NCBI RefSeq assembly: GCF_018131005.1 | Contig: NZ_JAFCJK010000001.1 | Coordinates: 992,001 to 1,056,000 of the forward strand | DNA length: 64,000 nt | Reading direction: 5' to 3' | Origin: Bradyrhizobium lablabi | GTDB lineage: Bacteria > Pseudomonadota > Alphaproteobacteria > Rhizobiales > Xanthobacteraceae | In this document: piece by piece, positions 1 through 12,125 of the stretch | How positions within the stretch are numbered: the stretch's first letter is position 1 | How the letters are laid out: each line of letters starts with the position of its first letter | The notes under the pieces: model-generated | Database searches by the model: none | What the model was told of the DNA's origin: nothing | What the model saw: only the letters and a program-made list of their open reading frames with translations | Program-made: the position numbers and the translations under genes

Positions 1-2012
<2,012 letters not shown>

Positions 2013-2166
2013 CGACGAAGACCCTGGGATTGTTTGATTTGATTTGCCCACGACAATGCGTCTGTCGTCTTGCAAAGTGCTTGACCTTGGTGAGGGTTTC
2101 GCGCGGCCCTGAGAACAGGGTTAGCGAAGGATTAATTGCGGTGCGCTCCGGAGCCGCAATGTGGCG

Positions 2167-2670
2167 TTAGCGCAAGACGAGAACCGGCTTTTCGAACCGA
2201 TCAGAAAGTGATGCTGCTTCTAGGCGGCGATGTCCGCCGCGGGCGCCGACGATCAGGGCCGCGGCATCGCGTGCTGAAAACGTCTTCGACTGCACGAAGA
2301 CACGGTAATCGGATGGGCTGCTATGCGACAGGTAGATGACCGGATCGGACGCCGACGGATTGCGGGAGATCGCGACGAGTTGCGGCACGGCGTTGTTCTC
2401 GCAACTGCCAGCCTCGGCATCGTCGATGTCGTCGATCACGGTGAAGTCGGCCGCTTCCGCGCTGTCGGCAATCTGGACCCGGACGGTGGCGAGGCTGGGA
2501 TCGTCGGTGAAGCTGACGTGAAACTGGGCCTGCCATGGCACCGACGCGATCTGCACCGCAGCGCCGCCGACCTCGATGCAGGCCCGCGGGCCTGGCAGGA
2601 ACTCAGCGCGGGCGAACACCGCAGCGATGGCCAACGGGACCACCGAAGCCAGGATCTTGAAACGCAACAT
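2167..2670 (-). CDS. Exported hypothetical protein
   Basis: I do not recognise the family. About 167 residues begin with a short basic N-terminus and a hydrophobic stretch ending in ARA, a typical Sec signal peptide (residues 1-23), so the product is probably periplasmic. The mature part has few cysteines (an early CIEV and a later SCENN) and ends in KPVLVLR. The ATG at 2670 is preferred over an in-frame TTG at 2691 because it puts the signal peptide at the start. The gene stands alone between a kinase and comM on the same strand, and the 117 bases before comM's stop show nothing notable. No function is proposed. Confidence 0.75.
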   Translation of the reverse strand: MLRFKILASVVPLAIAAVFARAEFLPGPRACIEVGGAAVQIASVPWQAQFHVSFTDDPSLATVRVQIADSAEAADFTVIDDIDDAEAGSCENNAVPQLVAISRNPSASDPVIYLSHSSPSDYRVFVQSKTFSARDAAALIVGARGGHRRLEAASLSDRFEKPVLVLR

Positions 2671-2787
2671 GACACCACTCGCTCGACCCAAGCTCCGTGC
2701 ACCACGGCGCTTATGGTTTGTGGAGCGTAAACAAAACTCGTTACCACCGCGTTGACGTGCGGTGAGTTTCGGCGCGAACGGGACGGG

Positions 2788-4326
2788 TCAGGCAGCGCGG
2801 CGAAGATCGTCCGCCAGCGCGCGGTAGGATAGCGCTTCCGCCAGATGCAGCCGGCCGATCGTCCCCGCGCCGTCGAGATCGGCGAGCGTGCGCGCCACCC
2901 GCAGGACGCGGTGATAGCCGCGCGCGGTGAGGCGCATGGTCTCGGCGGCCTCGCGCAACAACTTCTGGCCCTGGGCGTCTGGCTGCGCGATGGTCTCGAG
3001 CAGGGAGGCGGGCGCTTCCGCATTGGTGCGGATATGCGGCAGGCCCGCCGCCGCGAAGCGCGCAAGCTGGACGACGCGCGCGGCCGCGACGCGGGCCGCA
3101 ACCTCGGCCGATCCTTCCGACGGCGGCGGCAGGATGAGGTCGGCCGCGGTCACGGCCGGCACCTCGATTCGCAAGTCGATGCGATCCATGAGCGGGCCCG
3201 AGATACGCATCTGGTAGTCGGCGGTGCAGCGGTCGAGGGGGCCGCGCTTGCAGGAATGGCCGGGCTCATAGGCATGGCCGCAGCGGCACGGGTTCATTGC
3301 TGCGATGAGCATGAAGCGCGCCGGATAGCTGACGCGGTGGTTGGCGCGGGACACCGCGACCTCACCGTTCTCCAGCGGCTGGCGGAGCGAGTCCAGCACA
3401 CGCGGGTCGAACTCCGGCAGTTCGTCGAGGAACAGCACGCCCTGATGCGCGAGCGAGATCTCCCCGGGTCTTGCGCGCGAGCCGCCGCCGGTCAGCGCCG
3501 CCATGCTGGCGGAATGATGGGGACTCCGGAATGGGCGCCGCGCGGTCAGCGCGCCGTCACGGATTTCGCCGGCGACGGAGGCGATCATCGAGACTTCGAG
3601 CAGCTCCGATGGCGACAGCGGCGGCAGGATCGACGGCAGCCGCGCTGCCAGCATCGATTTGCCGGCGCCGGGTGAGCCGATCATCAACAAGTGATGACCG
3701 CCGGCGGCCGCGATCTCAAGTGCTCGCTTGGCGCTCTCCTGGCCCTTGATGTCGCGCAGGTCTAGCAGTGTTCCCTCGCGCTCATGCACTTTCGGTGAGG
3801 GGCGCGACAACACCTGCGAGCCCTTGAAGTGATTGGCGATCTGGATCAGCGAATTTGCCGCGATGATCTGGATGTCCGGGCTCGCCCATGCGGCCTCCGA
3901 GCCACAGGCCGCCGGACAGATCAGCCCCTCGTCGCGGGAATTGGCGCCGATCGCAGCCGGCAGCACGCCAGCGACGGGGGCGATCGAGCCGTCGAGCCCG
4001 AGTTCGCCGAGCACGGTGAAGCCGTTGAGGGCATCGGGCGGGATCGCCCCGATCGCCGCCATCAGCCCGAGCGCGATCGGCAGATCGTAATGGCTGCCTT
4101 CCTTGGGCAAGTCGGCCGGAGCGAGATTGACGGTGATTCGGCGAGCGGGCAGGGCAAGGCCCGAGGCGATCAACGCCGAGCGCACCCGTTCCCGTGCTTC
4201 CGATACTGCCTTGTCGGGGAGCCCGACGATGGCGAAGGCCGGAAGCCCCGGCGCCACCTGGACCTGTACGTCGACTGCGCGGGCCTCGATCCCTTCGAAA
4301 GCGACGGTGGAAACGCGTTGAACCAT
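2788..4326 (-). CDS. comM: YifB/ComM family Mg-chelatase-like AAA ATPase
   Basis: ComM-type ATPase, in naturally competent bacteria a hexameric helicase that promotes branch migration of incoming DNA. The 512-residue length is normal for the family. The N-terminal ChlI-like domain begins MVQRVSTVAFEGIEA and contains the conserved GLPDKAVSE. The AAA core has a Walker A GSPGAGKS (about 213-221), a Walker B LFLDELPEF and a cysteine-rich MNPCRCGH...C...C segment. The C-terminal domain has the typical RISGPLMDRIDL. I chose the ATG at 4326 because upstream in-frame sequence is low-complexity and not family-like. The role in Bradyrhizobium-type bacteria is inferred from homology. Confidence 0.95.
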   Translation of the reverse strand: MVQRVSTVAFEGIEARAVDVQVQVAPGLPAFAIVGLPDKAVSEARERVRSALIASGLALPARRITVNLAPADLPKEGSHYDLPIALGLMAAIGAIPPDALNGFTVLGELGLDGSIAPVAGVLPAAIGANSRDEGLICPAACGSEAAWASPDIQIIAANSLIQIANHFKGSQVLSRPSPKVHEREGTLLDLRDIKGQESAKRALEIAAAGGHHLLMIGSPGAGKSMLAARLPSILPPLSPSELLEVSMIASVAGEIRDGALTARRPFRSPHHSASMAALTGGGSRARPGEISLAHQGVLFLDELPEFDPRVLDSLRQPLENGEVAVSRANHRVSYPARFMLIAAMNPCRCGHAYEPGHSCKRGPLDRCTADYQMRISGPLMDRIDLRIEVPAVTAADLILPPPSEGSAEVAARVAAARVVQLARFAAAGLPHIRTNAEAPASLLETIAQPDAQGQKLLREAAETMRLTARGYHRVLRVARTLADLDGAGTIGRLHLAEALSYRALADDLRRAA

Positions 4327-4392
4327 GCTGCCTCTTATTCCGCAATCCAGGGTAGCGGAACCGGGCGCGCCGCGCAAGAACAATGAGAGAAC

Positions 4393-4422
4393 ATCCGGGG
4401 GCGGTGATGACCGCCCCCGGAT
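4393..4422 (-). terminator. Candidate intrinsic terminator of the metallo-hydrolase gene
   Basis: A perfect 13-bp inverted repeat (arms ATCCGGGGGCGGT and its complement, 4-base loop GATG) starts 8 bases beyond the stop codon of the minus-strand gene at 4430-5401. The RNA read on the minus strand continues GTTCTCTC, so the U-tract is weak. The position and stem strength still favour a terminator. Confidence 0.6.
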
Positions 4423-4429
4423 TCTACCC

Positions 4430-5401
4430 TTACAGCAACATCTGCATCGGCTCGGGATAGTAATGGAATCCCTCGCCGGTCTTTGCGACGTGGCCGTAGC
4501 CGGGCCACGCAAAGTGATAGGACATCACGGGAGTCTTGTTGGCCGCGAGCATGTCCAGCAGCTTGACGCGTGTCGCGGCGGCCTGCTTCGGGTCGCTGTC
4601 GTAGGAGAATTCCATCCGGGGCTTCTCGAGCAACAGCACCGGATGGTGCGAGAGGTCGCCGAGGAAGCAGAAGGATTTGCCGGCCGACGTCACCATGAAG
4701 ATGGTGTGGCCAACGGTGTGGCCGGGTGCAGCGATCGCCTGCACGCCGGGGAGGAATTCCTGGCCGTCCTTGAAGAACACCAGGCGATCCCGCACCGGGA
4801 GCAAATTCTTTCGCGCGTGGACCACGAAGTCCTTCAGCGGGCTATCCATCTTGCCTTCATCGGTCCAGAAATCGAAATCGCTCTGGGCGATGTAGTATTG
4901 CGCGTTCGGGAACAGAGGCTTGCCGTCTTCGCCGACGACGCCACCGATATGATCGATATGCGCGTGCGAGAAGACCACCGCGTCGATCTGGTCCGGCCTG
5001 ATGCCCGCTTCCGCCATGCTCTTCTGCTGGCGGCCGGTGGTTGGGCCGAAGGCTTTCGAGGTGCCCATGCCGGTATCGAACAGGATCAGCTTGTCGCCCA
5101 TGTTGACGATCGGGGAGTTCTGCTCGAGCACAACATTGTCCGGCGACAGGAAATTGTCGGAGAGCATCTTCTTCACTTCGTCATCGGGTACGCCGACGAA
5201 CGTGCCCTTGGGGGGACCGAGCGGCAGCGGGCCGTCGGATACGATGGTGACTTCGGCGTCGCCGAGAATGAAGCGGTGCCAGTAGGGGGTTTGGGTGCCG
5301 AGCTTCGGCGCTTTGGCGAATGCACTGCCACCGAGCACTGTGCTGGCGCCGAGACCGGCACCGAATGCGAGCAAGGATCGTCGTGAGACATTGAGCGTCA
5401 T
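4430..5401 (-). CDS. Tat-exported MBL-fold metallo-hydrolase
   Basis: Metallo-beta-lactamase fold hydrolase of 323 residues. The N-terminus SRRSLLAFGAG followed by a hydrophobic stretch ending AFA is a twin-arginine signal, so the protein is likely exported folded to the periplasm. The metal-binding motif HAHIDH lies near residue 147. Downstream metal ligands are suggested by GHTVGHT and FLGDLSHHPV. The overall pattern resembles the quorum-quenching lactonase / alkyl-sulfatase-like branch, but the substrate cannot be read from sequence. The gene is monocistronic, with a strong hairpin just after its stop. The start ATG is fixed by the Tat motif. Confidence 0.88.
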   Translation of the reverse strand: MTLNVSRRSLLAFGAGLGASTVLGGSAFAKAPKLGTQTPYWHRFILGDAEVTIVSDGPLPLGPPKGTFVGVPDDEVKKMLSDNFLSPDNVVLEQNSPIVNMGDKLILFDTGMGTSKAFGPTTGRQQKSMAEAGIRPDQIDAVVFSHAHIDHIGGVVGEDGKPLFPNAQYYIAQSDFDFWTDEGKMDSPLKDFVVHARKNLLPVRDRLVFFKDGQEFLPGVQAIAAPGHTVGHTIFMVTSAGKSFCFLGDLSHHPVLLLEKPRMEFSYDSDPKQAAATRVKLLDMLAANKTPVMSYHFAWPGYGHVAKTGEGFHYYPEPMQMLL

Positions 5402-5576
5402 ACGTCTTCCTCCACCGTTCTTTTGATATTTTTACATTGTCGCCCGCGCCGACCGGTCGCTTGATCTGACGCAGGCATAGGCATGCTGCGCTTGCGCTCG
5501 TAAGCTGGCAAGTAGAATCAGATTTGCAGAGTGCGCGCAGGTGAGCTTGCTCGGCCGTGCAACGCAGAAGAGAAGT

Positions 5577-6524
5577 CTATTTCGCGGCGCGCTTCGCCTC
5601 GATGGCATCCCAGATCTTGGCGGCGACATCCGGGCCGTTAAGTCGCTGGATCGCGCGGATGCCGGTAGGCGAGGTGACGTTGATCTCAGTGAGGTTGCCG
5701 TCGATCACGTCGATGCCGACAAAGAGGAGGCCGCGTTCACGCAGTGCCGGTCCGAGCGTCGCACAGATTTCGCGCTCGCGCTCGGAGAGATCAGTCGCCT
5801 TTGCCGCGCCGCCGCGCACCATGTTGGAGCGAAGGTCATCCGCGGCCGGCACGCGGTTGACGGCGCCTGCAAATTCGCCGTCGACCAGGATGATCCGCTT
5901 GTCGCCGTGCTTGACCTCGGGCAGGAAGCGCTGGATCACCCACGGCTCCTTGAACGTGACCGAGAACATGTCGAACAGCGAGCCGAAATTCATGTCCTGC
6001 GGCATGATGCGGAACACCGCGGCGCCGCCATGGCCGTGCAACGGCTTCATGACGACGGCGCCGTGCCGATCGCGAAACGAATTGATCTCGTCGAGATCGC
6101 GCGAGATCAGCGTCGGCGGCATCAACTGCGGAAAATTCATTACGAACAGTTTCTCCGGCGCGTTGCGCACGCTGGCGGGATTGTTGACGACCAGTGTCTT
6201 GGGATGGATGCGCTCGAGGAAATGCGTCGAGGTGATGTAGGCGAGATCGAACGGCGGGTCCTGCCGCAGCAGTACGACATCGAAAGCATTGAGCGGCTCG
6301 CGCTTGGGCTCGCCGAGCGTGAAGTGATTGCCGAGCTCGTCTCGCACGGTCAAGAGGTGCACCGGCGCCACCAGCTCCTCGCCGCGCAGCGACAGCTTGT
6401 CGGGCGTGTAATATGAAATCCCGTGGCCGCGCTTCTGCGCCTCGAGCAAAAGCGCAAAGGTGGAATCGCCCCCGATGTTGATGCGCGCGATGGGGTCCAT
6501 CTGGACAGCGACGTTCAATTTCAT
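5577..6524 (-). CDS. gshB: Glutathione synthetase
   Basis: ATP-grasp ligase that joins gamma-glutamylcysteine to glycine, the second step of glutathione synthesis, in the cytosol. The 315-residue length and [12 protein letters not shown] start match the prokaryotic GshB family. Visible motifs are [13 protein letters not shown] in the N-terminal domain, [14 protein letters not shown] (ATP-grasp lid), and the C-terminal [21 protein letters not shown], which holds the Mg2+/ATP-binding Glu and Asn. It follows rsmI and yraN on the same strand, an arrangement common in alphaproteobacteria. A 52-base gap separates it from the 3' end of yraN's neighbour region, so co-transcription is plausible. Confidence 0.97.
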   Translation of the reverse strand: MKLNVAVQMDPIARINIGGDSTFALLLEAQKRGHGISYYTPDKLSLRGEELVAPVHLLTVRDELGNHFTLGEPKREPLNAFDVVLLRQDPPFDLAYITSTHFLERIHPKTLVVNNPASVRNAPEKLFVMNFPQLMPPTLISRDLDEINSFRDRHGAVVMKPLHGHGGAAVFRIMPQDMNFGSLFDMFSVTFKEPWVIQRFLPEVKHGDKRIILVDGEFAGAVNRVPAADDLRSNMVRGGAAKATDLSEREREICATLGPALRERGLLFVGIDVIDGNLTEINVTSPTGIRAIQRLNGPDVAAKIWDAIEAKRAAK

Positions 6525-6550
6525 GAGGTGTATCCCAGGTCTGGTGGCTC

Positions 6551-6964
6551 TTATTGACTGGCGTCGAATGCCGCCAACAAATGGCGCGGCAGGCTCCTCG
6601 GCGCAATCAGGACGGCGTCGAATCTCAGATCAAATTCCGCATGTTCGGGATGCGCCATCAGCCAGACCTGCGCAGCATCGATGATGCGCTGCTGCTGGCG
6701 CGGCGTCACCGCATAGGCGGCGTCATCGAGTCTCGCACGAGCCTTGACCTCGATGAAGGCTATCAGATTGCGCCGGCGCGCCACGAGGTCGATCTCGCCA
6801 TAAGGCGTGCGGAAGCGTTTGGCCAGGATCCGATAACCCTTGGCCATCAGCCAGGCGGCGGCGCGGCTCTCGGCGGAGAGGCCAGCGCGGAACGCCGCGA
6901 TGCGTTCGGGTGAACCGCCGTCACGCTTGCCGCCGCTTGTCGTGCTGCCGTTAGCCTTGGGCAT
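6551..6964 (-). CDS. YraN family endonuclease-like protein
   Basis: UPF0102/YraN protein of about 137 residues with a predicted PD-(D/E)XK nuclease-like fold. The conserved core [22 protein letters not shown]...IAFIEVKAR supplies the acidic residues and Lys typical of the family. The biochemical role is not established. The start MPKANGS at 6964 overlaps the 3' end of rsmI by 14 bases, indicating translational coupling. A longer in-frame N-terminus inside rsmI is unlikely. The rsmI-yraN pairing beside an LpoA-like lipoprotein mirrors the yraL-yraM-yraN cluster of enterobacteria. Confidence 0.92.
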   Translation of the reverse strand: MPKANGSTTSGGKRDGGSPERIAAFRAGLSAESRAAAWLMAKGYRILAKRFRTPYGEIDLVARRRNLIAFIEVKARARLDDAAYAVTPRQQQRIIDAAQVWLMAHPEHAEFDLRFDAVLIAPRSLPRHLLAAFDASQ

Positions 6965-7904
6965 CGTCGGCTCTGATGTCGCGGACGAGCTCAAGGGCTC
7001 GGGCATAGACCTCGCGGCGTGGCCTGCCCGACAACGCAACCGCATGGGCCACCGCGTCCTTGACGCTGTTGAGCGCGAGCTGGGCGCGCAACAGGTCGTC
7101 GAGCGCGCCCTCGTCCATCACCCCGGCATCGTCCGGCGGCGGCCCGACGACGAGCACGAATTCGCCGCGCGTTTCCAGCGTGTCGGCGCGAGCGGCAAGC
7201 TCGGCGATCGGCGCTCGCTGGATTTCTTCGTGCATTTTCGTCAGCTCCCGGCAGATCGCGGCGTCGCGCCCGCCCATGATCGCGGCGAGATCGCGCAAGC
7301 TGTCGTGCAGGCGATTGCCGGATTCGAACATCACAAGCGTGGCATCGATCCTGGCGAGCTCGGCAAGCCGCGCCTGCCTGGCGTGCTCCTTCGCCGGCAA
7401 GAACCCCTCGAAGAAGAACCGGTCGGTCGGCAAGGCCGCAACCGACAACGCGGTCAACACCGATGACGGTCCCGGTACGGCGATCACGGGATGCCCGGCG
7501 GCGCAGACCTCGCGCACCAGCTTGAAGCCGGGGTCGGATATCAGCGGCGTGCCGGCATCGGAGATCAGCGCGATCGCGCCGCCCCGCGCCAGCCGTTCGA
7601 GGATTTTTGGCCGCGCCAGCGCCGCATTGTGCTCGTGATACGGCTTCAGCTCGGCCGCGATCGCGTAGCGCTCGGTCAGGCGGCGCGTGATTCGCGTGTC
7701 CTCGCAGGCGATGGTGTCGACGCCGGCGAGCGTTTCCAGCGCGCGCAGGGTGATATCACCGAGGTTCCCGATCGGGGTCGCTACCAGATACAGTCCGGGC
7801 GCGGCCCTGGGCGCGGGCAGTATCTGGCCACCTACGGAAAAAGTTCTCTCCGCAGGAGCCATGACGGCATCCGAACCGTGGTGGGAACTGGGTTTTGGGC
7901 GCAT
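6951..7904 (-). CDS. rsmI: 16S rRNA (cytidine-1402 2'-O) methyltransferase
   Basis: SAM-dependent ribose methyltransferase that modifies C1402 in the ribosomal P-site, with RsmH modifying the base. The tetrapyrrole-methylase fold is shown by [14 protein letters not shown] near the N-terminus, then CEDTR, the substrate loop [13 protein letters not shown] and VPGPSS. Length is 317 residues from the ATG at 7904; an alternative ATG at 7862 would remove a poorly conserved 14-residue leader. Neither start has a strong Shine-Dalgarno sequence. It is the first gene of the minus-strand rsmI-yraN-gshB run and divergent from the LpoA-like lipoprotein gene, a conserved neighbourhood. Confidence 0.96.
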   Translation of the reverse strand: MRPKPSSHHGSDAVMAPAERTFSVGGQILPAPRAAPGLYLVATPIGNLGDITLRALETLAGVDTIACEDTRITRRLTERYAIAAELKPYHEHNAALARPKILERLARGGAIALISDAGTPLISDPGFKLVREVCAAGHPVIAVPGPSSVLTALSVAALPTDRFFFEGFLPAKEHARQARLAELARIDATLVMFESGNRLHDSLRDLAAIMGGRDAAICRELTKMHEEIQRAPIAELAARADTLETRGEFVLVVGPPPDDAGVMDEGALDDLLRAQLALNSVKDAVAHAVALSGRPRREVYARALELVRDIRADDAQG

Positions 7905-8052
7905 AATACCAATCTAGAGGGCTGGCCGCTTTTGCGCCACATCGGAGGGATGCTGGTGGAAAAGCACGCTGCCGGGCCGAAAAACGCGAGCGCCGGCTGT
8001 TGCCGTGAGGTCCTAATCCTTTTGTTTCGATTAACTATTCGCCGACAATATG

Positions 8053-8096
8053 CCTGATTCCATCCCCTTCATCAGGGCCAGGATGGAGTCCTGGCC
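8053..8096 (+). promoter_or_regulatory. Two tandem hairpins in the leader of the LpoA-like gene
   Basis: CCTGAT/ATCAGG (8053-8058 with 8071-8076) is followed, sharing one base, by GGCCAGG/CCTGGCC (8076-8082 with 8090-8096, 7-base loop). The second stem ends 29 bases before the start codon at 8126. The arrangement could be a leader structure or terminator-like element. No known riboswitch is recognised. Confidence 0.35.
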
Positions 8097-8125
8097 GATC
8101 ACGGTCGGTCAAGAGAAGAGATACG

Positions 8126-9328
8126 ATGGTGGGCTCGTATAACCGGAAATCACGATCGTCGGGCCCGACCCGGCGAGCGGCGCTTGGTCTCATCGTTGGC
8201 ACGCCTCTGCTGTCGGCCTGCTCCGGCGTCCAGCAGAGCTTGAGTCAGTTCACGAGTGGGCAGGATGCCGCGCCTGGAGGCCAGCCCCAGCAGCCTCAGG
8301 CGATCGGAACCGGGCAGGTCAAGGTCGGGCTTGTGTTGCCGCTGTCGGCAGCCGGCAATGCCGGCGTTGCCGCACAATCGATGAAGAATGCCGCCGAAAT
8401 GGCGCTGGCCGAGTTTCAGAACCCGAACATCCAACTCCTGATCAAGGACGATGGCGGCAGCCCGCAGGGTGCGGCGCAGGGAACCCAACAGGCGTTATCC
8501 GAAGGCGCAGAGATTATCCTGGGGCCGCTGTTTGCAGGTTCGGTGCCCTCCACCGCGCAATTGACGCGCGCGCGCGGAACGTCCGTGATCGCATTCTCGA
8601 CCGACGCCAGCATCGCCGGGCGCGGCGTATATCTCTTGAGCTTCCTGCCCGAATCCGACGTCAATCGCATCATCGACTATGCCGCCGGCACGGGAAAGCG
8701 GTCCTTCGCGGCGCTCGTGCCCGACAACGCCTATGGCAACGTGGTCGAGGCCGCGTTCAAGCAGGCGGTCGGCCGCAAGAACGCCCGCATCGTCGCGTTC
8801 GAGAAATACGGCGCTGACCGCGCCACGCCGGCGCGGACGGTGGCGCAGGCGCTTGGCCAGGCCGACGCGCTGCTGCTTGCCGACGACGGCGATTCGGTCG
8901 TGGCGACCGCCGACGCGCTGACGGCGGCCGGCTCCAATCTGCGAAACATCCAGTTGCTGGGTACCGGCCTGTGGGACAATCCGCGGGTGTTCGCGAGCCC
9001 CGTTTTGCAGGGCGGACTGTATGCCGCGCCCGATCCGGCCGGGTTCCGTAGCTTCGCCGGCCGCTACCGCACCCGGTTTGGCGGTGAGCCAGTCCGCACC
9101 GCCACGCTCGCCTATGATGCTGTCGCCCTGGTCGCGGCGCTCGCACGCACGCAAGGCACGCAGCGCTTCGCGGCGGAGACACTGACCAATCCGTCGGGCT
9201 TCGCCGGCATCGACGGTCTGTTCCGCTTCCGCTCCGACGGCACCAACGAGCGCGGCCTCGCTGTCATGAAGGTCGCCTCGGCCGGCGGCACGGCAGTTGC
9301 CGGCTCACCGAAGAGTTTTGGTGCTTAA
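8126..9328 (+). CDS. LpoA-like lipoprotein / penicillin-binding protein activator family
   Basis: A 400-residue lipoprotein of the periplasmic-binding-protein type I fold (Peripla_BP_6/LivK-like) found in alphaproteobacteria where gamma-proteobacteria carry LpoA. The N-terminus RRAALGLIVGTPLLSAC is a lipoprotein signal with a lipobox ending at Cys32. A Q/P-rich linker follows, then the binding-protein core (VGLVLPLSAAGNAG, IILGPLFAGSV, PDNAYGNVVEAAF). The expected role is support of peptidoglycan synthases at the outer membrane, inferred from family and the adjacent divergent rsmI-yraN. An amino-acid-binding role cannot be excluded. The 3' end runs into a dispersed repeat whose first bases form the stop codon. 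Confidence 0.85.
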   Translation: MVGSYNRKSRSSGPTRRAALGLIVGTPLLSACSGVQQSLSQFTSGQDAAPGGQPQQPQAIGTGQVKVGLVLPLSAAGNAGVAAQSMKNAAEMALAEFQNPNIQLLIKDDGGSPQGAAQGTQQALSEGAEIILGPLFAGSVPSTAQLTRARGTSVIAFSTDASIAGRGVYLLSFLPESDVNRIIDYAAGTGKRSFAALVPDNAYGNVVEAAFKQAVGRKNARIVAFEKYGADRATPARTVAQALGQADALLLADDGDSVVATADALTAAGSNLRNIQLLGTGLWDNPRVFASPVLQGGLYAAPDPAGFRSFAGRYRTRFGGEPVRTATLAYDAVALVAALARTQGTQRFAAETLTNPSGFAGIDGLFRFRSDGTNERGLAVMKVASAGGTAVAGSPKSFGA

Positions 9329-9453
9329 AGCTGATCCGGAAAAGTGTGTAACGGTTTTCCCTCGCGACAACCGCGCAGCGTTTGCGCGGAGATCATGCGC
9401 AAGCAACAAGCCAAGGCGCGATGATGATTCATCCTGATCTCATCGCGCTTTAG
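9325..9453 (+). repeat. Dispersed ~129-bp intergenic repeat, copy 1
   Basis: Full-length copy between convergent genes. It starts TTAAAGCTGATCCGG, contains a long GC-rich imperfect palindrome around GCGCAGCGTTTGCGC, and ends CATCGCGCTTTAG. Its first bases provide the TAA stop of the lipoprotein gene. Its last bases provide the TAA stop of hemW on the other strand. Same orientation as the copies at 29224 and 38576. Confidence 0.85.
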
Positions 9454-10670
9454 GCAGCCAAGTCCGCAACGACAGCGTCGAGCACCGGGAAGCCCGACTT
9501 GGTCACGCGCAGCCGTCCATCAGCGTCGACGGCAATCGCGCCTTCCTCGCGCAGCATGGCGATCCTGTGCGGATCAAGCTCGCGGCCAGCGAGCCAGGCG
9601 TAGCGCCTGGGATCGATGCCTTCGGCAAGCCGCAATCCCATCAGCAGGAACTCGTCGGCGCGCTCCTCGCTGTTGAGGCAATCGTCGGTGACGACGCCGT
9701 GACCGCTTGATTCGACGCGCATCAGCCAAGCTTCAGGACGCTTCTCGGTCGCGGTTGCGTGCCTGACACCATCGATATCAAGGCGACCATGCGCGCCTGG
9801 GCCGATACCGGCGTATTCCTCGCCGCGCCAGTAGACGAGATTGTGCCTGCACTCCGCGCCGGCGCGCGCGTGGTTGGAAATCTCGTAGGCCGGCAGTCCC
9901 TCGTGCGCGCAGATCTCCTGCGTCACGTCATAGAGCGCCCGCGCGGTCGCCTCATCAGGGGGCCGCAACTTGCCGGCGGCATGCAGGCCGAAGAAGGGCG
10001 TACCCTCTTCGATCGTGAGCTGGTAGAGCGACAGGTGCTCGGCCGCTTCCGAGATCGCCTGCTTCAATTCGCTCGCCCACATTTGCGGTGTCTGCTCCGG
10101 GCGCGCATAGATCAAATCGAACGAATAGCGCTCGAACGCCGTGCGCGCGATCGCGACCGCCTCGAGCGCCTCGCGCGCGGTGTGCAGCCGTCCAAGTGCC
10201 TTCAGCGACGCATCATCCAGCGCCTGCACGCCGAGCGAAACGCGATTGACGCCAGCGATGCGATAGCCATGAAACCGCGTCGCCTCGACGCTGGTCGGGT
10301 TGGCCTCGAGCGTGACCTCGACCTCGCGCGCGACTTGCCAATGCTTGCCGATCGCATCGAGCACGGCGCCGACGGTTTGCGGCTGCATCAGGGAGGGCGT
10401 GCCGCCGCCGAGGAAAATCGATCTGACCTCGCGTCCGGGGGCGCGCGCCGCTGTTGTTTCGATCTCGCGGGCGAAGGCGCGCACGAAGCGGCTTTCGTCG
10501 ACAGGCGCATGCCGGACGTGGCTGTTGAAATCGCAATAGGGACATTTCGACAGGCAAAATGGCCAGTGCACGTAGACGCCAAACGCTGCCTTTCCATCCT
10601 TCGCTTGTGGGCCGCGCCGGGCCCGGCTCGCGCCGAGGGGGGTAGCGTGATGGCGTTCAGCGCGGCTCAA
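9450..10670 (-). CDS. hemW: Radical SAM heme chaperone HemW
   Basis: Cytosolic radical-SAM protein that binds heme and is thought to hand it to respiratory enzymes; older annotations call it oxygen-independent coproporphyrinogen oxidase-like. The CxxxCxxC cluster motif is CLSKCPYC (Cys39, 43, 46), followed by a GGGTPSL SAM-binding motif. Length 406 residues. No ATG lies in frame near the N-terminus. TTG at 10670 has GGAG about 7 bases upstream and is taken as the start. It overlaps the end of rdgB by 14 bases. Final gene of the rph-rdgB-hemW run. Its stop codon lies inside a dispersed repeat. Confidence 0.93.
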   Translation of the reverse strand: MSRAERHHATPLGASRARRGPQAKDGKAAFGVYVHWPFCLSKCPYCDFNSHVRHAPVDESRFVRAFAREIETTAARAPGREVRSIFLGGGTPSLMQPQTVGAVLDAIGKHWQVAREVEVTLEANPTSVEATRFHGYRIAGVNRVSLGVQALDDASLKALGRLHTAREALEAVAIARTAFERYSFDLIYARPEQTPQMWASELKQAISEAAEHLSLYQLTIEEGTPFFGLHAAGKLRPPDEATARALYDVTQEICAHEGLPAYEISNHARAGAECRHNLVYWRGEEYAGIGPGAHGRLDIDGVRHATATEKRPEAWLMRVESSGHGVVTDDCLNSEERADEFLLMGLRLAEGIDPRRYAWLAGRELDPHRIAMLREEGAIAVDADGRLRVTKSGFPVLDAVVADLAA

Positions 10671-11292
10671 GGCAGATCTCCGCGAGCTTGACGAAGGCGC
10701 GGGCGCGATGCGACAGGCCGAGCCCCAACGGCGGCAGGCCGTGCTTTTCGACGCTCGTCATTTCGCCGAACGTACGCGCGTATCCGTCGGGCAAAAAGGC
10801 TGGATCATACCCGAAACCGGCCGTGCCGCGCGGCGGCCACACCAGAGTGCCGTCGACGTGAGCCTCGACCTCCTCGAGATGGCCGTCCGGCCAGGCGACG
10901 CATAGGGCGGAGACGAATTGCGCCTTTCTCTGGTTGGGCATCGTGGCGCCGCGCTCCTGCAGCAGCCGCTCGATCCGCGTCATCGCCGCCATGAAGTCCT
11001 TGGCTTCGCCGGCCCAGCGCGCAGAATAGATGCCGGGCGCGCCGTCGAGCGCGTCAACCACGAGGCCCGAATCATCGGCAAAGGCCGGCAATCCCGTCGC
11101 GTTCGCGGATGCGGTCGCCTTGATCGCGGCGTTGGCGCGAAAGCTGTCGCCGGTCTCCTCGGGCTCGGCGAGATCGAGCTCGCCAGCCGACACCGCTTCG
11201 ACGCCATGCGGCGCGAGCAGTTCCCTCATCTCGGCGAGCTTGCCGGGATTGTGGGTCGCAATAACGAGCTTTCCGGTGATTCGGCGGTGCAT
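10657..11292 (-). CDS. rdgB: Non-canonical purine NTP pyrophosphatase (RdgB/HAM1)
   Basis: Hydrolyses dITP, dXTP and ITP to monophosphates to keep deaminated purines out of DNA and RNA. The signature [11 protein letters not shown] near the N-terminus, [22 protein letters not shown] and a C-terminal SHRARAF are characteristic, and the 211-residue length is normal. ATG at 11292 is preferred to the TTG two codons earlier. It sits 11 bases after rph and overlaps hemW, so the three probably form one transcript. The rph-rdgB-hemW order next to divergent hrcA-grpE is a conserved alphaproteobacterial arrangement. Confidence 0.96.
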   Translation of the reverse strand: MHRRITGKLVIATHNPGKLAEMRELLAPHGVEAVSAGELDLAEPEETGDSFRANAAIKATASANATGLPAFADDSGLVVDALDGAPGIYSARWAGEAKDFMAAMTRIERLLQERGATMPNQRKAQFVSALCVAWPDGHLEEVEAHVDGTLVWPPRGTAGFGYDPAFLPDGYARTFGEMTSVEKHGLPPLGLGLSHRARAFVKLAEICLEPR

Positions 11293-11303
11293 GGCCAATC
11301 AGA

Positions 11304-12017
11304 CTACGCCACCGCGATCTTTTGCAAGTCGACCAGACGCGCGACGCCCTTGCGCGCCAGCGCCATCAACGCCAGCAATTCGCTTTCCGAGAACGGCGTC
11401 TTCTCGGCGGTACCCTGCACCTCGATGATGCGGCCGTCGCCGGTCATGACGAAATTGGCATCGGTCTCGGCCTCGGAATCCTCGGCATAGTCCAGATCGA
11501 GCACCGGCGTGCCTTGATAGATGCCGCAGGAAATCGCCGCGACGTTGTCGCGCAGCACGTTCGTTTTCAGCATGCTGCGGGTCTTCATCCAGTTGATGCA
11601 GTCCGCAAGCGCCACCCAGGCACCGGTAATCGACGCCGTGCGAGTGCCGCCATCGGCCTGGATGACGTCACAGTCGACGGTGATCTGACGCTCGCCGAGC
11701 GCTTCAAGATCGATCGCGGCGCGCAAGGAGCGGCCGATCAGCCGCTGGATCTCGACGGTGCGCCCACCCTGCTTGCCCGCGGACGCCTCGCGGCGGGTGC
11801 GTTCCAGCGTGGCGCGCGGCAGCATGCCGTATTCGGCCGTGACCCAGCCGCGGCCCTGGCCCTTGAGCCACGGCGGCAGCCGTTCCTCCAGCGTAGCGGT
11901 TACCAGGACATGGGTGTCGCCGAATTTCACCATGCAGGAACCCTCGGCATATTTGACGACGCCGCGTTCCAGCGACACGGGACGCAGTTCATCGGGTGCA
12001 CGGCGGCTTGGCCGCAT
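11304..12017 (-). CDS. rph: Ribonuclease PH
   Basis: Phosphorolytic 3'-5' exoribonuclease that trims tRNA and rRNA precursors, acting as a hexamer. The 237-residue protein starts [14 protein letters not shown] and contains the conserved [13 protein letters not shown], [26 protein letters not shown] (phosphate site and catalytic Asp region) and [20 protein letters not shown]. Start ATG at 12017 has good family alignment. It is divergent from hrcA across 162 bases that must contain both promoters. Confidence 0.97.
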   Translation of the reverse strand: MRPSRRAPDELRPVSLERGVVKYAEGSCMVKFGDTHVLVTATLEERLPPWLKGQGRGWVTAEYGMLPRATLERTRREASAGKQGGRTVEIQRLIGRSLRAAIDLEALGERQITVDCDVIQADGGTRTASITGAWVALADCINWMKTRSMLKTNVLRDNVAAISCGIYQGTPVLDLDYAEDSEAETDANFVMTGDGRIIEVQGTAEKTPFSESELLALMALARKGVARLVDLQKIAVA

Positions 12018-12125
12018 GGAATCCTCCGAAAATCCGAACTAGTTGGCTGGCCGTGCTTGTAGGAGGGGGACGAGGCAGCGGCAAGGGTTTTCGGCCCCTG
12101 GTTTTTTCAGCGGACGAGTGCACGC

